Shown: positions 17,166 to 24,752 of the stretch, piece by piece
Position numbering within the stretch: the stretch's first letter is position 1
Layout: every line of letters begins with the position of its first letter
Made by a program: the position numbers and the translations under genes
The notes under the pieces: generated by a model
Seen by the model: the letters and a program-made list of their open reading frames with translations, nothing else
Database searches by the model: none
What the model was told of the DNA's origin: nothing
Assembly (NCBI GenBank): GCA_024232855.1
Contig: JAAEPH010000483.1
Coordinates: 1-37,980 of the forward strand
Origin: Gammaproteobacteria bacterium
GTDB taxonomy: Bacteria; Pseudomonadota; Gammaproteobacteria; GCA-001735895
Length of the DNA: 37,980 nt
Direction of reading: 5' to 3'

Positions 17166-17672
17166 ATGCCCAAAAATAAAGTACTGATTCCGCTGAATCA
17201 ATCCGAGCTTAGTCAGAAAATAGTGCCTTATGTGGAAAAATTTATTTCTGCTGACGAGAACGATTTAATCCTGTTTTTTGTAACCAGGCCGCCCAGTAGT
17301 GCTGGCTTTGGCGGACCCGACCTGGGGGCTGGTTATGTTCCCCGGCCTGGCGATCAATCGGTAATGCCGACTCTGCACCCCATTTATGCCAGCCAGCAGC
17401 AAGATAATATAAAAGCCCATGTTGTAAAGGAGCTGATGGCAGTCACTAACCGCCTTAAGGAAGCGGGCTATAAAGTCTCGATCGAGGTGGGTTTTGGTAA
17501 GGATCCAGTTGATACAATTATAAATGTAATCAACAGGAGCAAGATCAATCTCGTGGCCATGTCTACCCGTGCCCGAGTCGGCGTAACTCGTTTCTTTTTT
17601 AGAGGCATAGCCGACGAGATAGCCCAGAAAACAAATATTCCCGTGTTACTCATAAATCCTGCCGAGGAATAA
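17166..17672 (+). CDS. Universal stress protein (UspA family)
   Basis: A 168-aa cytosolic Usp-domain protein. It starts KVLIPLNQSELSQKIVPYVEKF, the usual first strand and helix, and ends LVAMSTRARVGVTRFFFRGI then NIPVLLINP. The ATP-binding consensus G-2X-G-9X-G(S/T) is degenerate: the first Gly is Ala and the final G-S is R-G, so nucleotide binding may be lost. A loop of about 40 residues rich in Gly and Pro (PPSSAGFGGPDLGAGYVPRP) is longer than usual. It has a strong Shine-Dalgarno GGGAGGAG at 17153-17160. It appears to be its own transcription unit. Confidence 0.85.
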   Translation: MPKNKVLIPLNQSELSQKIVPYVEKFISADENDLILFFVTRPPSSAGFGGPDLGAGYVPRPGDQSVMPTLHPIYASQQQDNIKAHVVKELMAVTNRLKEAGYKVSIEVGFGKDPVDTIINVINRSKINLVAMSTRARVGVTRFFFRGIADEIAQKTNIPVLLINPAEE

Positions 17673-17673
17673 G

Positions 17674-17691
17674 GCCTGACTTCTGTCAGGC
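17674..17691 (+). terminator. Short hairpin after the Usp gene
   Basis: GCCTGAC-TTCT-GTCAGGC directly follows the stop codon. The 7-bp stem lacks a T tract, so it may be a weak terminator or an mRNA end stabiliser. Confidence 0.4.
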
Positions 17692-17728
17692 GATAACAGG
17701 CGGTAATTATTTCGAGCGAAGCGAAAAT

Positions 17729-18610
17729 ATGCGTATCGTCACCTACAACATTCAATTCTCTCGCGGTAAAGATCTGAGCTATGACCTCGAGAGGATCGCT
17801 CGGACTGTGGAAGGGGCCGATATTATCGGGCTGCAGGAAGTCGAGCGCAACTGGCCGCATCTCGACATAGTGGACCAGCCGGCCGAACTGGCAGGACTGC
17901 TTCCGGATTACTACTGGGTGTATGGCGCGGGCATGGATATCGATGGCAGCAGCAGGCAGTCGGACGGTTCCGTTGTCAATCGCAGGCAGCAGGTCGGCAA
18001 TATGATACTGAGTAAAACGCCGATAATGGCGACGCGGAACCATCTTTTGCCAAAGATAGCGACGCTCGATTTTCCGAACGATCAACGCGTGGCCGTCGAA
18101 GGTATCGTCGAAACTTCCGCTGGCGCCCTGCGCATCTATGTCACCCACCTCAGCCCGCGCTACAATGCCGAGAGGCGAATGCAGATCGAAGCCATATTGG
18201 AAATCGTTCGTGATGCTCCTTCATCCGGCGGTGTGACCTCGGGGCCGAATACGCGTCTGCACCAGGCGAGTGCCCCCAATCCGCCAATGCCGCACGAAGC
18301 GATTTTGCTTGGCGACTTTAACCTGGAACCCCACGAGGCTGAGTACGACCTTCTCTGCGGACAGATCGATCCGGTTTATGGGCGGATCGCCCGGGTCGAC
18401 GGCTTTGTCGATGCCTGGGTACAGGGTGGCAATGACATCGCCAGTGGCGTCACCTGCCCGACGGATCCGAGTAACGACACCTTTCACGACAGCCGCCTGG
18501 ATTATGGTTTTGTAAGTGGCAACATCGCTGCACAGGTGCGTGCCGCCTGGATCGACAATGAAGCCCAGGGATCGGATCATCAGCCGCTCTGGTTTGAGCT
18601 GGACTTGTGA
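17729..18610 (+). CDS. Endonuclease/exonuclease/phosphatase (EEP) family hydrolase
   Basis: A 293-aa metal-dependent phosphoesterase of the DNase I-like EEP fold. The conserved catalytic blocks are all present: MRIVTYNIQF (Asn), IIGLQEVE (metal-binding Glu), LRIYVTHLSP (His), ILLGDFNLEPHEAEY (Asp and Asn) and GSDHQPLWFEL (Asp-His pair). There is no signal peptide, so it is probably cytosolic. Candidate substrates are DNA, phosphoinositide-like lipids or nucleotide sugars; the sequence does not choose. It has an insertion near residues 170-190 (SSGGVTSGPNTRLHQ). It ends 45 nt from the convergent tdh gene. Confidence 0.85.
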   Translation: MRIVTYNIQFSRGKDLSYDLERIARTVEGADIIGLQEVERNWPHLDIVDQPAELAGLLPDYYWVYGAGMDIDGSSRQSDGSVVNRRQQVGNMILSKTPIMATRNHLLPKIATLDFPNDQRVAVEGIVETSAGALRIYVTHLSPRYNAERRMQIEAILEIVRDAPSSGGVTSGPNTRLHQASAPNPPMPHEAILLGDFNLEPHEAEYDLLCGQIDPVYGRIARVDGFVDAWVQGGNDIASGVTCPTDPSNDTFHDSRLDYGFVSGNIAAQVRAAWIDNEAQGSDHQPLWFELDL

Positions 18611-18655
18611 TCTAACCGGTTTCTCATTCCCCTGGATTCGGCTGAGCTGTCAGGT

Positions 18656-19693
18656 TTACAGGCTCCAGTTCAAAACAACTTTGCCGGCATTTCCTGCACG
18701 CATTTCTTCAAAACCCTTGCGAAAATCCGTATAGGGAAGTCGATGGGTAATGATCGAACCGATGTCCAGGCCGGATTCGATCATCACCGACATCCGATAC
18801 CAGGTTTCATACATTTCCCTGCCATAGATGCCCTTGATTGTCAGCATGTTGAAGATAACGCTATTCCAGTCGATCGACGTGTCCCCCGTGGGGATGCCGA
18901 GCAGGGCAATCTTGCCGCCATGACACATGTTGGAAATCATATCGTTGAATGCCAGCGGACTGCCGGACATCTCCAGGCCAACGTCGAAGCCTTCCGGCAT
19001 GCCCAGCGCCTTCTGCACGTCCCCGAGCTTTTCACTGCGAGCATCGACGCAGCGTGTTGCGCCCAGTTGCCGCGCCACTTCCAACCGCGACGGGTTCAGG
19101 TCCGTGACGACAATGTGACGGGCGCCGGCTTGCTTGCACACCGCTGCCGCCATGCAGCCGATCGGGCCGGCCCCGGTAATCAGAACATCTTCATTAAACA
19201 GATCGAACTGTAATGCCGTATGCACCGCATTGCCGAAGGGGTCAAACAGGGAGGCTACATCCAGATCGATGCCGGGGCGGTGTACCCAGACGTTAGACAT
19301 GGGCAAGTTCACATACTCGGCGAAAGCCCCTTGCCGGTTAACCCCGACACCGCTGGTATTGGCGCACAGGTGCCGCCTGCCGGCCATGCAATTGCGGCAA
19401 CGGCCACAGACCACGTGGCCTTCCCCCGACACGATTTCACCGGGATGGAAGTCATTCACGTTTTCGCCGACTGAAACCACTTCACCGACAAATTCGTGGC
19501 CGATGACCATGGGCACCGGAATAGTTTTCCGAGCCCAGGCATCCCAATTGTAAATATGCAAGTCGGTGCCGCAAATGGCGGTACGCATGACTTTTATGAA
19601 TACGTCATTGATGCCGACCTCGGGTATGGGCGCGTCTTCCAGCCACAGTCCTTCCGCGTCTTCTCTTTTGACCAGCGCCTTCATCGTGCTCAT
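18656..19693 (-). CDS. tdh: L-threonine 3-dehydrogenase
   Basis: Oxidises L-threonine with NAD+ to 2-amino-3-oxobutyrate, normally split by Kbl to glycine and acetyl-CoA. The 345-aa zinc medium-chain dehydrogenase is close to E. coli Tdh throughout: [33 protein letters not shown] (catalytic zinc Cys, His, Glu), [20 protein letters not shown] with the structural-zinc cysteines, and [15 protein letters not shown]-type sequence ([18 protein letters not shown]). The Rossmann motif is [12 protein letters not shown], and [14 protein letters not shown] is specific to Tdh. No kbl gene lies beside it. It is divergent from an XRE-cupin regulator, its probable controller. Confidence 0.93.
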   Translation of the reverse strand: MSTMKALVKREDAEGLWLEDAPIPEVGINDVFIKVMRTAICGTDLHIYNWDAWARKTIPVPMVIGHEFVGEVVSVGENVNDFHPGEIVSGEGHVVCGRCRNCMAGRRHLCANTSGVGVNRQGAFAEYVNLPMSNVWVHRPGIDLDVASLFDPFGNAVHTALQFDLFNEDVLITGAGPIGCMAAAVCKQAGARHIVVTDLNPSRLEVARQLGATRCVDARSEKLGDVQKALGMPEGFDVGLEMSGSPLAFNDMISNMCHGGKIALLGIPTGDTSIDWNSVIFNMLTIKGIYGREMYETWYRMSVMIESGLDIGSIITHRLPYTDFRKGFEEMRAGNAGKVVLNWSL

Positions 19694-19799
19694 GCCTGTT
19701 TCCCTCTTCGAGTTTTGCTATGGTGGATTTTGGTCGGGTATTGTAGAATTAAAAATTCCTTCTTACAGGACTTAACTCCATTATAAAGGAACTCAAATT

Positions 19800-20387
19800 T
19801 TGACTCGAAAAAAACCAGAAACGCTCGCCGTTGATTTATTGTCACAGTTGTTGAGCCAAAGGGTAAAATCCCTGCGCAAAAATCATGGCTGGACGCTAGA
19901 GAAACTTTCAGCGCTTTCCGGAGTCAGCCGTTCAATGTTGAGTCAGATCGAACGTGGTAAAGCCAATCCGACGCTGGAAGTGACTTGCCGAATCGCCAGG
20001 GCATTCAGAATTTCCATTGGCGAGCTTGTTGAAGAACCCTGGCTGGGATCGTCTATCAAGATAATTCACTATAATGACCCCACCTATCTGTATCGCTCCG
20101 ATAGCCTGTGTACGATCCGTACTCTTTCACCGTTGAATACAGAGAAAGCGGTCGAGTTTTACGAGCTGACCATCAGTCCGAAGGCTGAACTGCGCAGTGC
20201 AGCTCACTTTGACGGCACGCATGAGCTTCTGACCGTGGTAAAGGGCGGTGTCCGTGTCCTGTCAGGTACAGAAAGCAGTAAGCTCGGAAAGGGAGATTCC
20301 GCTCATTATCGAGCGGACCGGGATCATGTGATAAGCAATCCAGGCAAAGGAGAGGCTGTCTGCTTCCTCGTGGTAATTTACATTTAG
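19800..20387 (+). CDS. XRE-family regulator with C-terminal cupin domain
   Basis: A 195-aa DNA-binding regulator. An N-terminal HTH_3 domain (about residues 15-70) has WTLEKLSALSGVSRSMLSQI and ERGKANPTLEVTCRIARAF. The C-terminal cupin (about 115-190) has SAAHFDGTHELLTVVKGGVR and GDSAHYRADRDHVISNPGKG. Regulators of this build bind small molecules in the cupin and often control nearby amino-acid or polyamine catabolism genes. The start is TTG with AAAGGA 9 nt upstream; the next in-frame ATG would remove the recognition helix. It is divergent from tdh across 106 nt. Confidence 0.88.
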   Translation: MTRKKPETLAVDLLSQLLSQRVKSLRKNHGWTLEKLSALSGVSRSMLSQIERGKANPTLEVTCRIARAFRISIGELVEEPWLGSSIKIIHYNDPTYLYRSDSLCTIRTLSPLNTEKAVEFYELTISPKAELRSAAHFDGTHELLTVVKGGVRVLSGTESSKLGKGDSAHYRADRDHVISNPGKGEAVCFLVVIYI

Positions 20388-20429
20388 GCTTCGAGGAGTT
20401 TGAAAATGTATCTCACAGTAGTCTCTACA

Positions 20430-20466
20430 CGGCTGAATGGTCCAGCCTCGTGGGAGACCTCAGCCG
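20430..20466. terminator. Hairpin between convergent regulator and thioesterase genes
   Basis: CGGCTGA (20430-20436) pairs with TCAGCCG (20460-20466) across a 23-nt loop, immediately before the minus-strand stop codon. It is a plausible bidirectional terminator; no T tract is present. Confidence 0.4.
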
Positions 20467-20847
20467 TCAGTCGGCTGGTAGCTGGCGCGGCCGACCATCG
20501 ACTCCGAGCGCGACAAACTTGAATTTGGCTTCGGTTACCTTGACCGTGTTACGCGAGCGGTCGCGTTGCACCCAGGCCTCGACGTGAATGTCGAGCGAAG
20601 TATTGCCCACGGCCTGAATTTCGGTATAGACGCAGAGTATGTCGCCCACCTTGACCGGGCGGATGAAGTTCATGCCGTCGAGCGCGACGGTGACCGTGCG
20701 GCACTGCGCGCGTTCGCTGGAGCAGATGCCGGCGGCGATATCCATTTGCGACAGCACCCAGCCGCCGAAGATGTCGCCCGCCGGATTCTGGTCGGCGGGC
20801 ATGGCGAGGGTACGGGTGGTGAGTTCGCCGTGGGGTTTATCGGGCAT
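20467..20847 (-). CDS. yciA: Acyl-CoA thioesterase, YciA type
   Basis: Hydrolyses acyl-CoA to free acid and CoA in the cytosol. The 126-aa single hotdog domain matches E. coli YciA in length and order: LTTRTLAMPADQNPAGDIFG with the catalytic Asp in GDIFGGW, then LSQMDIAAGICS, VTVALDGMNFIRPVKVGDIL and EAKFKFVALGVDGRPRQLP. Start ATG 20847 is preferred over an in-frame TTG two codons upstream. It has no partner genes in the immediate neighbourhood. Confidence 0.92.
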   Translation of the reverse strand: MPDKPHGELTTRTLAMPADQNPAGDIFGGWVLSQMDIAAGICSSERAQCRTVTVALDGMNFIRPVKVGDILCVYTEIQAVGNTSLDIHVEAWVQRDRSRNTVKVTEAKFKFVALGVDGRPRQLPAD

Positions 20848-20981
20848 CTTCAAGCCATAGTGCAGTGAGGAAGGAAACCATCATAGAAAGACTGGTCGGC
20901 GCAGTCAAAGTGTTTGCGTTGGCGATCATGAGAGCAGGCGGATACATGCCGCCGTTCTCAACGGGACCGTATGCGCCGGGA

Positions 20982-21743
20982 TTACTCGATGGCGTCACGA
21001 ATTCTGATTAAGTCACCATCGAGTGCCGGTTGACCGTGCCACCATTGATAATCGGGTGATTGATGGCCTACGCCATAGAGAACATTCCTGCGATGGTAAA
21101 TCAGGCTTTGCCGTAATTTTGATAGCTCCTTGGTTTGACTATTAGCAGCGGAGGCGATCAGTTGTTTCCCTTCCGTCAGCTTGAGATCGGCAATATCCAG
21201 CTGGCGTCTACCATTGGCAAACTGTTCGCGAACATAACGGGGACTATGGCAGCCGACACAGATCCATTGGCGTACTTCGGGACCGCGATCAGCCGACATG
21301 GTGTCGTCATGATCGCCGTCATGTAGATGACAGTAAGCGGAACCGGGGGCGCGATAATTACCGCTCTTCAAGGGTTTTCGCCAATCCTGTTCGTGCGCTT
21401 CGATGCGGTTGAGGACACCGTGTTTCGATTTCGAGTAACTGTGACTGGCGGGGCCTTCGTGGCAATTCGTACAGCCCTGGTTTTTTCTTGCTTTTACGTT
21501 CGCATCCGCATGGAGACTACCGTGACAGCTGCTACAACCAACCCCGGAGGCAGGGTCATGCGGACCGTTACGCCATTGTCTGATCAGCTCAGGATTCCGA
21601 TCTGAATGACAGCTGACGCACTCGCTATCCGTAAATGGACCCTGTGCGGGAATCTCGTTGGCCAGGGCAGTGTGAACAGCCAGGCTGAGCATGCTCAACA
21701 GGCAGACTATATACCTGATCCGATAAATGACGGCTGCCGCCAT
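20982..21743 (-). CDS. Hydroxylamine-oxidoreductase-like multiheme cytochrome c
   Basis: A 253-aa secreted cytochrome with a signal peptide (residues 1-28, ending HTALA). Four CXXCH motifs are intact: C42-H46, C70-H74, C91-H95 and C162-H166. A fifth site at 135-139 reads SAYCH, where Ser (codon TCC) replaces the first Cys. The order CTNCHEGPASHSYSKSKHG, then AYCHLHDGDHD, then CVGCHSPRYVREQF resembles the middle of hydroxylamine oxidoreductase (HAO) and octaheme relatives, but about half their size. The C-terminus has GVGHQSPDYQWWHG. It is the last gene of a coupled operon: its ATG overlaps the previous stop (ATGA). It probably passes electrons with the membrane Fe-S protein. The actual substrate (N or S compound) is unknown. 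Confidence 0.75.
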   Translation of the reverse strand: MAAAVIYRIRYIVCLLSMLSLAVHTALANEIPAQGPFTDSECVSCHSDRNPELIRQWRNGPHDPASGVGCSSCHGSLHADANVKARKNQGCTNCHEGPASHSYSKSKHGVLNRIEAHEQDWRKPLKSGNYRAPGSAYCHLHDGDHDDTMSADRGPEVRQWICVGCHSPRYVREQFANGRRQLDIADLKLTEGKQLIASAANSQTKELSKLRQSLIYHRRNVLYGVGHQSPDYQWWHGQPALDGDLIRIRDAIE

Positions 21744-22066
21744 CAGTTGTGCTCCCGATTGTAGTCGGTGTACGCACCCGTCTGCCAGAGCCCGGAAGGT
21801 TCAGGTTCGATACCCGCTTTGCGCTCTGTTTCGGAAATATCTCGTATCTCGCGGGCTTTGTTGCCGATACTTTCCAGTGCGGCCTCCATTTTGCGGTGTC
21901 CTTGCTCAACCCCTTCCAGGTTTCCGTGCGCGGCTGATTTATATGCCCCCAGGTTATCGAAATACCACATCTCGAAATAATCCCGCTCTATCGCAGAGAC
22001 GTTATAGAAGGCTGACGCCTGGCCTTCGTAAAAACCAATGCGCTCTATTGGCCACAGACTAGTCAT
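21743..22066 (-). CDS. 107-aa protein resembling the tail of HAO-family cytochromes
   Basis: The start ATG 22066 overlaps the TGA of the upstream Fe-S gene, and its own TGA overlaps the next ATG, so it is translationally coupled on both sides. There is no CXXCH and no signal peptide. The segment YFDNLGAYKSAAHGNLEGVE followed by a helical stretch with EIRDISETERKAG recalls the post-heme C-terminal region of hydroxylamine oxidoreductases ('YKg.aH.N..G...i...a..lR'); this is a judgement by eye. If so, an HAO-like protein has been split and its pieces reordered. A longer reading starting at 22162 lies within the upstream gene and is not needed. The function is unknown; without export it could not meet the periplasmic cytochrome. 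Confidence 0.6.
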   Translation of the reverse strand: MTSLWPIERIGFYEGQASAFYNVSAIERDYFEMWYFDNLGAYKSAAHGNLEGVEQGHRKMEAALESIGNKAREIRDISETERKAGIEPEPSGLWQTGAYTDYNREHN

Positions 22067-23442
22067 CGGATAGGGCGGTCGTTCGTAGGCGGATGGTTGA
22101 AGCAGGTCGTCACTGCGCAGGCCCCTTCGCAAAGACGGTGCCGGGGACAAATCGTTCCACAAACCTCGGGCAGCGGTGAGGTGGCATGAACCAGGTCTCC
22201 GGCGTGTTGCCAGTCTCCACGGGCGGCGGCTTCCAGCCAGTCGGGGATGAAGTTACCGAGGGGGCAGGCATTGCGACAACCGGGAACGCCGCAATCGAGA
22301 CAGCGTTCGGCCTGAAGCCGCAGGCTCTCTGTAGAGAGGGGCTGTTCTGCCTCGCGCCAATCGCTCAAACGGACGACAGGTGGACGCGGCGGCGGTGTTA
22401 CCCGGGGTCTGGAAGCCATTGGCTTGCGCTTTAGTAAATGGCTGGCATCCTGGCGCAGCTGGGGTCGAAACAGATTACGTGCATCGCGAATCTCGAGCGC
22501 ATCGGTGGGGCAGGAGGTAATGCAGCGGGCGCAGCCCATGCAGTCCTCGAGACCGGTGATCTTGCCGGTCGCCTTGCCCTGCCGCCATACCGGGATACCC
22601 ATGTCACAGACCTGTTCGCAACGCTGGCAATCGACGCAAAGCCGGGTGTCCATCTCGATGTCATAGAAACCGGCATGATTGAGCAGGCCGAATGTGGCGC
22701 CATAGGGGCAGAGGTAGCGACAGTAGAAACGGTTGCCGACGATGGGAACGATGAAAAAACTGCCGAAGTAGGTGAGGCCCACCACCAGTGCGAACATGTC
22801 GACCAGGGTAGTTGTCCATGTATTGGGCGGAAATTGGGTCGCCACCATTACACCCACATACCAGACCAGAAAAAACCACTTGGTATGACGCAGCCGCCAG
22901 GCCCAGTCGCCGCGTAAAGAGAAGCGGCGGAACGGAAACCCCACAGTTTCACGGATACCGACACAGGGGCAGCCGAAACCACAGATGATGCGACGCCCAA
23001 ACAGGAACACCAGCAGCAAGGTGAAAAAGAAGCTAAGGGTTCCCGGGGTATGCAGGGCAGGAAAAACCGGTTGGCTCCAGACGAAACCCATGTAGGGCTC
23101 GAACATCGGCCTGAGCAAGGGGATCAGCCACCAGAATCCGGTGACAACCGATACCAGAATGATCAGGCGCTTGCGCGTATAGGGGTTTCGTTCCGCACGG
23201 ATACGCCAAAGCCCAAATGCAAGAATAATCGCATATTCGGTATAGCGATTGAGCCAGGCGGGATTGTCGTACAGATAGAACCACGATTCATTCAGCCAAC
23301 CGAGAAAGGCCAGGGTAAAAGCCGCCATGGACAGCGCCATGACCCAGCCCCGATAGCGTCCCGGCAGGAGATCCTGATAGGTCGCGCCATTCGAGCGGGC
23401 ACTGTAGGCCAAAAGTGTCTTATTCCGGCTTGTCGCATTCAC
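22063..23442 (-). CDS. Membrane polyferredoxin (NapH/NosR-like) with GltD-type Fe-S tail
   Basis: A 459-aa inner-membrane electron carrier. About five helices (residues 32-51, 68-80, 92-110, 136-149, 187-235) surround NapH/NosR-like motifs CGFGCPC (154-160) and CRYLCP (241-246). Two [4Fe-4S] motifs follow: C269, C272, C275, C279 and C301, C304, C307, C311. A proline-rich linker (349-356) leads to a domain like the N-terminus of glutamate synthase small subunit GltD: ERCLDCGVPGCRNACP (C381-C393) and then C428, C432, C438, C442. The FAD/NAD(P)H module that follows in GltD is absent. It may move electrons between the quinone pool or cytosol and the periplasmic cytochrome encoded downstream. The start is GTG at 23442, with no clear Shine-Dalgarno. 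Confidence 0.8.
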   Translation of the reverse strand: MNATSRNKTLLAYSARSNGATYQDLLPGRYRGWVMALSMAAFTLAFLGWLNESWFYLYDNPAWLNRYTEYAIILAFGLWRIRAERNPYTRKRLIILVSVVTGFWWLIPLLRPMFEPYMGFVWSQPVFPALHTPGTLSFFFTLLLVFLFGRRIICGFGCPCVGIRETVGFPFRRFSLRGDWAWRLRHTKWFFLVWYVGVMVATQFPPNTWTTTLVDMFALVVGLTYFGSFFIVPIVGNRFYCRYLCPYGATFGLLNHAGFYDIEMDTRLCVDCQRCEQVCDMGIPVWRQGKATGKITGLEDCMGCARCITSCPTDALEIRDARNLFRPQLRQDASHLLKRKPMASRPRVTPPPRPPVVRLSDWREAEQPLSTESLRLQAERCLDCGVPGCRNACPLGNFIPDWLEAAARGDWQHAGDLVHATSPLPEVCGTICPRHRLCEGACAVTTCFNHPPTNDRPIR

Positions 23443-23682
23443 GGCTAGTGCTGTTTCAATTTCATAATTGCGAGTTCAGTTAGCTCGTCAACGCAGCGAA
23501 GTCCTCTGGAAACGGTAAGCGTCCGACGGGGTGAAAGGATTGCTCATAGCGCCATGAGCGCGAATATGCCGAAAGAAAAGCCTGGCCGAACAGGGAGCGC
23601 ATTGCCTAGAATCCAGTCGTTCCAGCGCATCCTTTACTTTCCTCGAGTTCAGTGTTTGTAATAATTCCCAAATTAATCGTTA

Positions 23683-23702
23683 ATTCAATAGATTAATTGA
23701 AT
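23683..23702. promoter_or_regulatory. Candidate ArsR operator
   Basis: ATTCAAT-agatta-ATTGAAT, a perfect 7-bp inverted repeat in AT-rich DNA 28 nt before the start of the ArsR-family gene and in the divergent region with the Fe-S/cytochrome operon. Spacing and AT-rich arms fit ArsR/BigR-type operators. Assignment is by position and symmetry only. Confidence 0.55.
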
Positions 23703-23730
23703 AATTGAAATACAAAGGGCCAATATTTCA

Positions 23731-24384
23731 ATGGGCAATTTCAAGCACGACCTTTTCAGCCAGTTTGCACGTGTTGCGAAGGCGATGAGTAATGGTTACC
23801 GGCTGGAACTACTGGAGTTTCTCGCGCAGGGTGAGCGCAGCGTGGAAGCCTTGTCGCGGATTTCCGGCCTGACCGTGGCCAATACCTCCCAGCATCTGCA
23901 ACAGCTTAGACAGGCTGGCCTGGTGGCTAATCGCAAACAGGGGCACAAGGTCTACTATCGATTGAGTGGCCTGGATGTCGTGGCGCTACTCGGGTCATTG
24001 CGGGACGTGGCGGAGCGGCGCGTGGCCGATGTGGATCGTCTTGTGGATGATTACCTGACCGTCAAGGATAGCCTGGAACCGGTTCCGGCCAGCGAATTGC
24101 TTGACCGAGCCAGAGAGGGGCTTGTTACCGTGCTCGATGTACGCCCGGCGGAGGAGTACGCGGCGGGGCACCTGCCCGGCGCCATCAATATCCCTCTGAA
24201 TGAACTGGAAAAGCATCTCAATCAATAGAATCCAGAACATGAGATTGTCGCCTACTGCCGTGGACCACATTGCGTGCTTGCCTTCGATGCGGTGGCCAGG
24301 TTGCGCGACAAGGGCATGACTGCGCGGCGCCTGGATGGCGGCCTTCCCGAGTGGAAACTGGAAGGGTTTCCTGTCGAGTCCTGA
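23731..24384 (+). pseudogene. ArsR-family regulator fused to rhodanese domain, interrupted by an in-frame TAG
   Basis: The reading frame opens with a winged-helix ArsR domain (residues 1-100): FARVAKAMSNGYRLELLEFL, SVEALSRISGLTVANTSQHL and QLRQAGLVANRKQGHKVYYR. A rhodanese domain begins at about 125 with LVTVLDVRPAEEYAAGHLPG, INIPLNELEKHLNQ, then TAG at 24226-24228. The same frame continues for 51 codons with HEIVAYCRGPHCVLAFDAV, carrying the rhodanese active-site Cys, and LDGGLPEWKLEGFPVES before TGA at 24382. So one base change separates the DNA-binding part from the catalytic loop. The 165-aa product may still bind DNA. Intact relatives are thought to sense sulfane sulfur, and the divergent Fe-S/cytochrome operon is its likely target. 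Confidence 0.82.
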
Positions 24385-24498
24385 AGAATCAGGGTGACGC
24401 CCATTAGCCGGCCCCAGTCAATAATCAAGGTGGTAATCCGCTGAAAACAGCATAAAGTATATTTCCCCCACCGCTGCATACGAATTCGCACCCGTTAT

Positions 24499-24658
24499 CC
24501 TAGAAAACGCCGTAGGGCGCGAAAAAGATGTGCACCAAAAGTAGGCGCCATGAGGCGAGCGATTGATTTAGGTAGCATATAGCTAGATGAATCAATCGCT
24601 CGCCTAAAGCGCCTACTTTTGGTGTGCAGACTTTCGTGATCCTACTGCGTTTTCTAGG
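24499..24658. mobile_element. 160-bp palindromic MITE with 5-bp target duplication
   Basis: The ends are exact inverted repeats (CCTAGAAAACGC at 24499; GCGTTTTCTAGG ending 24658). Arms of about 70 bp pair with few mismatches, including CACCAAAAGTAGGCGC and GGCGAGCGATTGATT, around a short centre near 24570-24590. GTTAT lies immediately on both sides (24494-24498 and 24659-24663), a target-site duplication. There is no ORF, so it would need a transposase in trans. It lies in the 368-nt gap between the broken ArsR-rhodanese gene and the DMT gene; the rest of that gap (24385-24493, 24664-24752) shows no other feature. Confidence 0.88.
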
Positions 24659-24752
24659 GTTATATCTATGTTTTTCTTCGGGCGTAAAACGACGCAGACA
24701 AACTGCTGGCGTTTCGGCATCGATGCGCTAATAATCCGCTGAACGTGCCGGG

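Noticed and set aside
22063-22162. Frameshift fusing the Fe-S gene with the 107-aa gene
   Set aside because: An ATGA stop/start overlap gives a normal coupled pair and the second protein has its own character, so a frameshift is not needed. A faint resemblance is kept as a caveat in the findings.
22067-22162. N-terminal extension of the 107-aa protein to 139 aa
   Set aside because: The extra 32 residues lie wholly inside the upstream gene in another frame, whereas ATG 22066 gives a clean 4-nt overlap.
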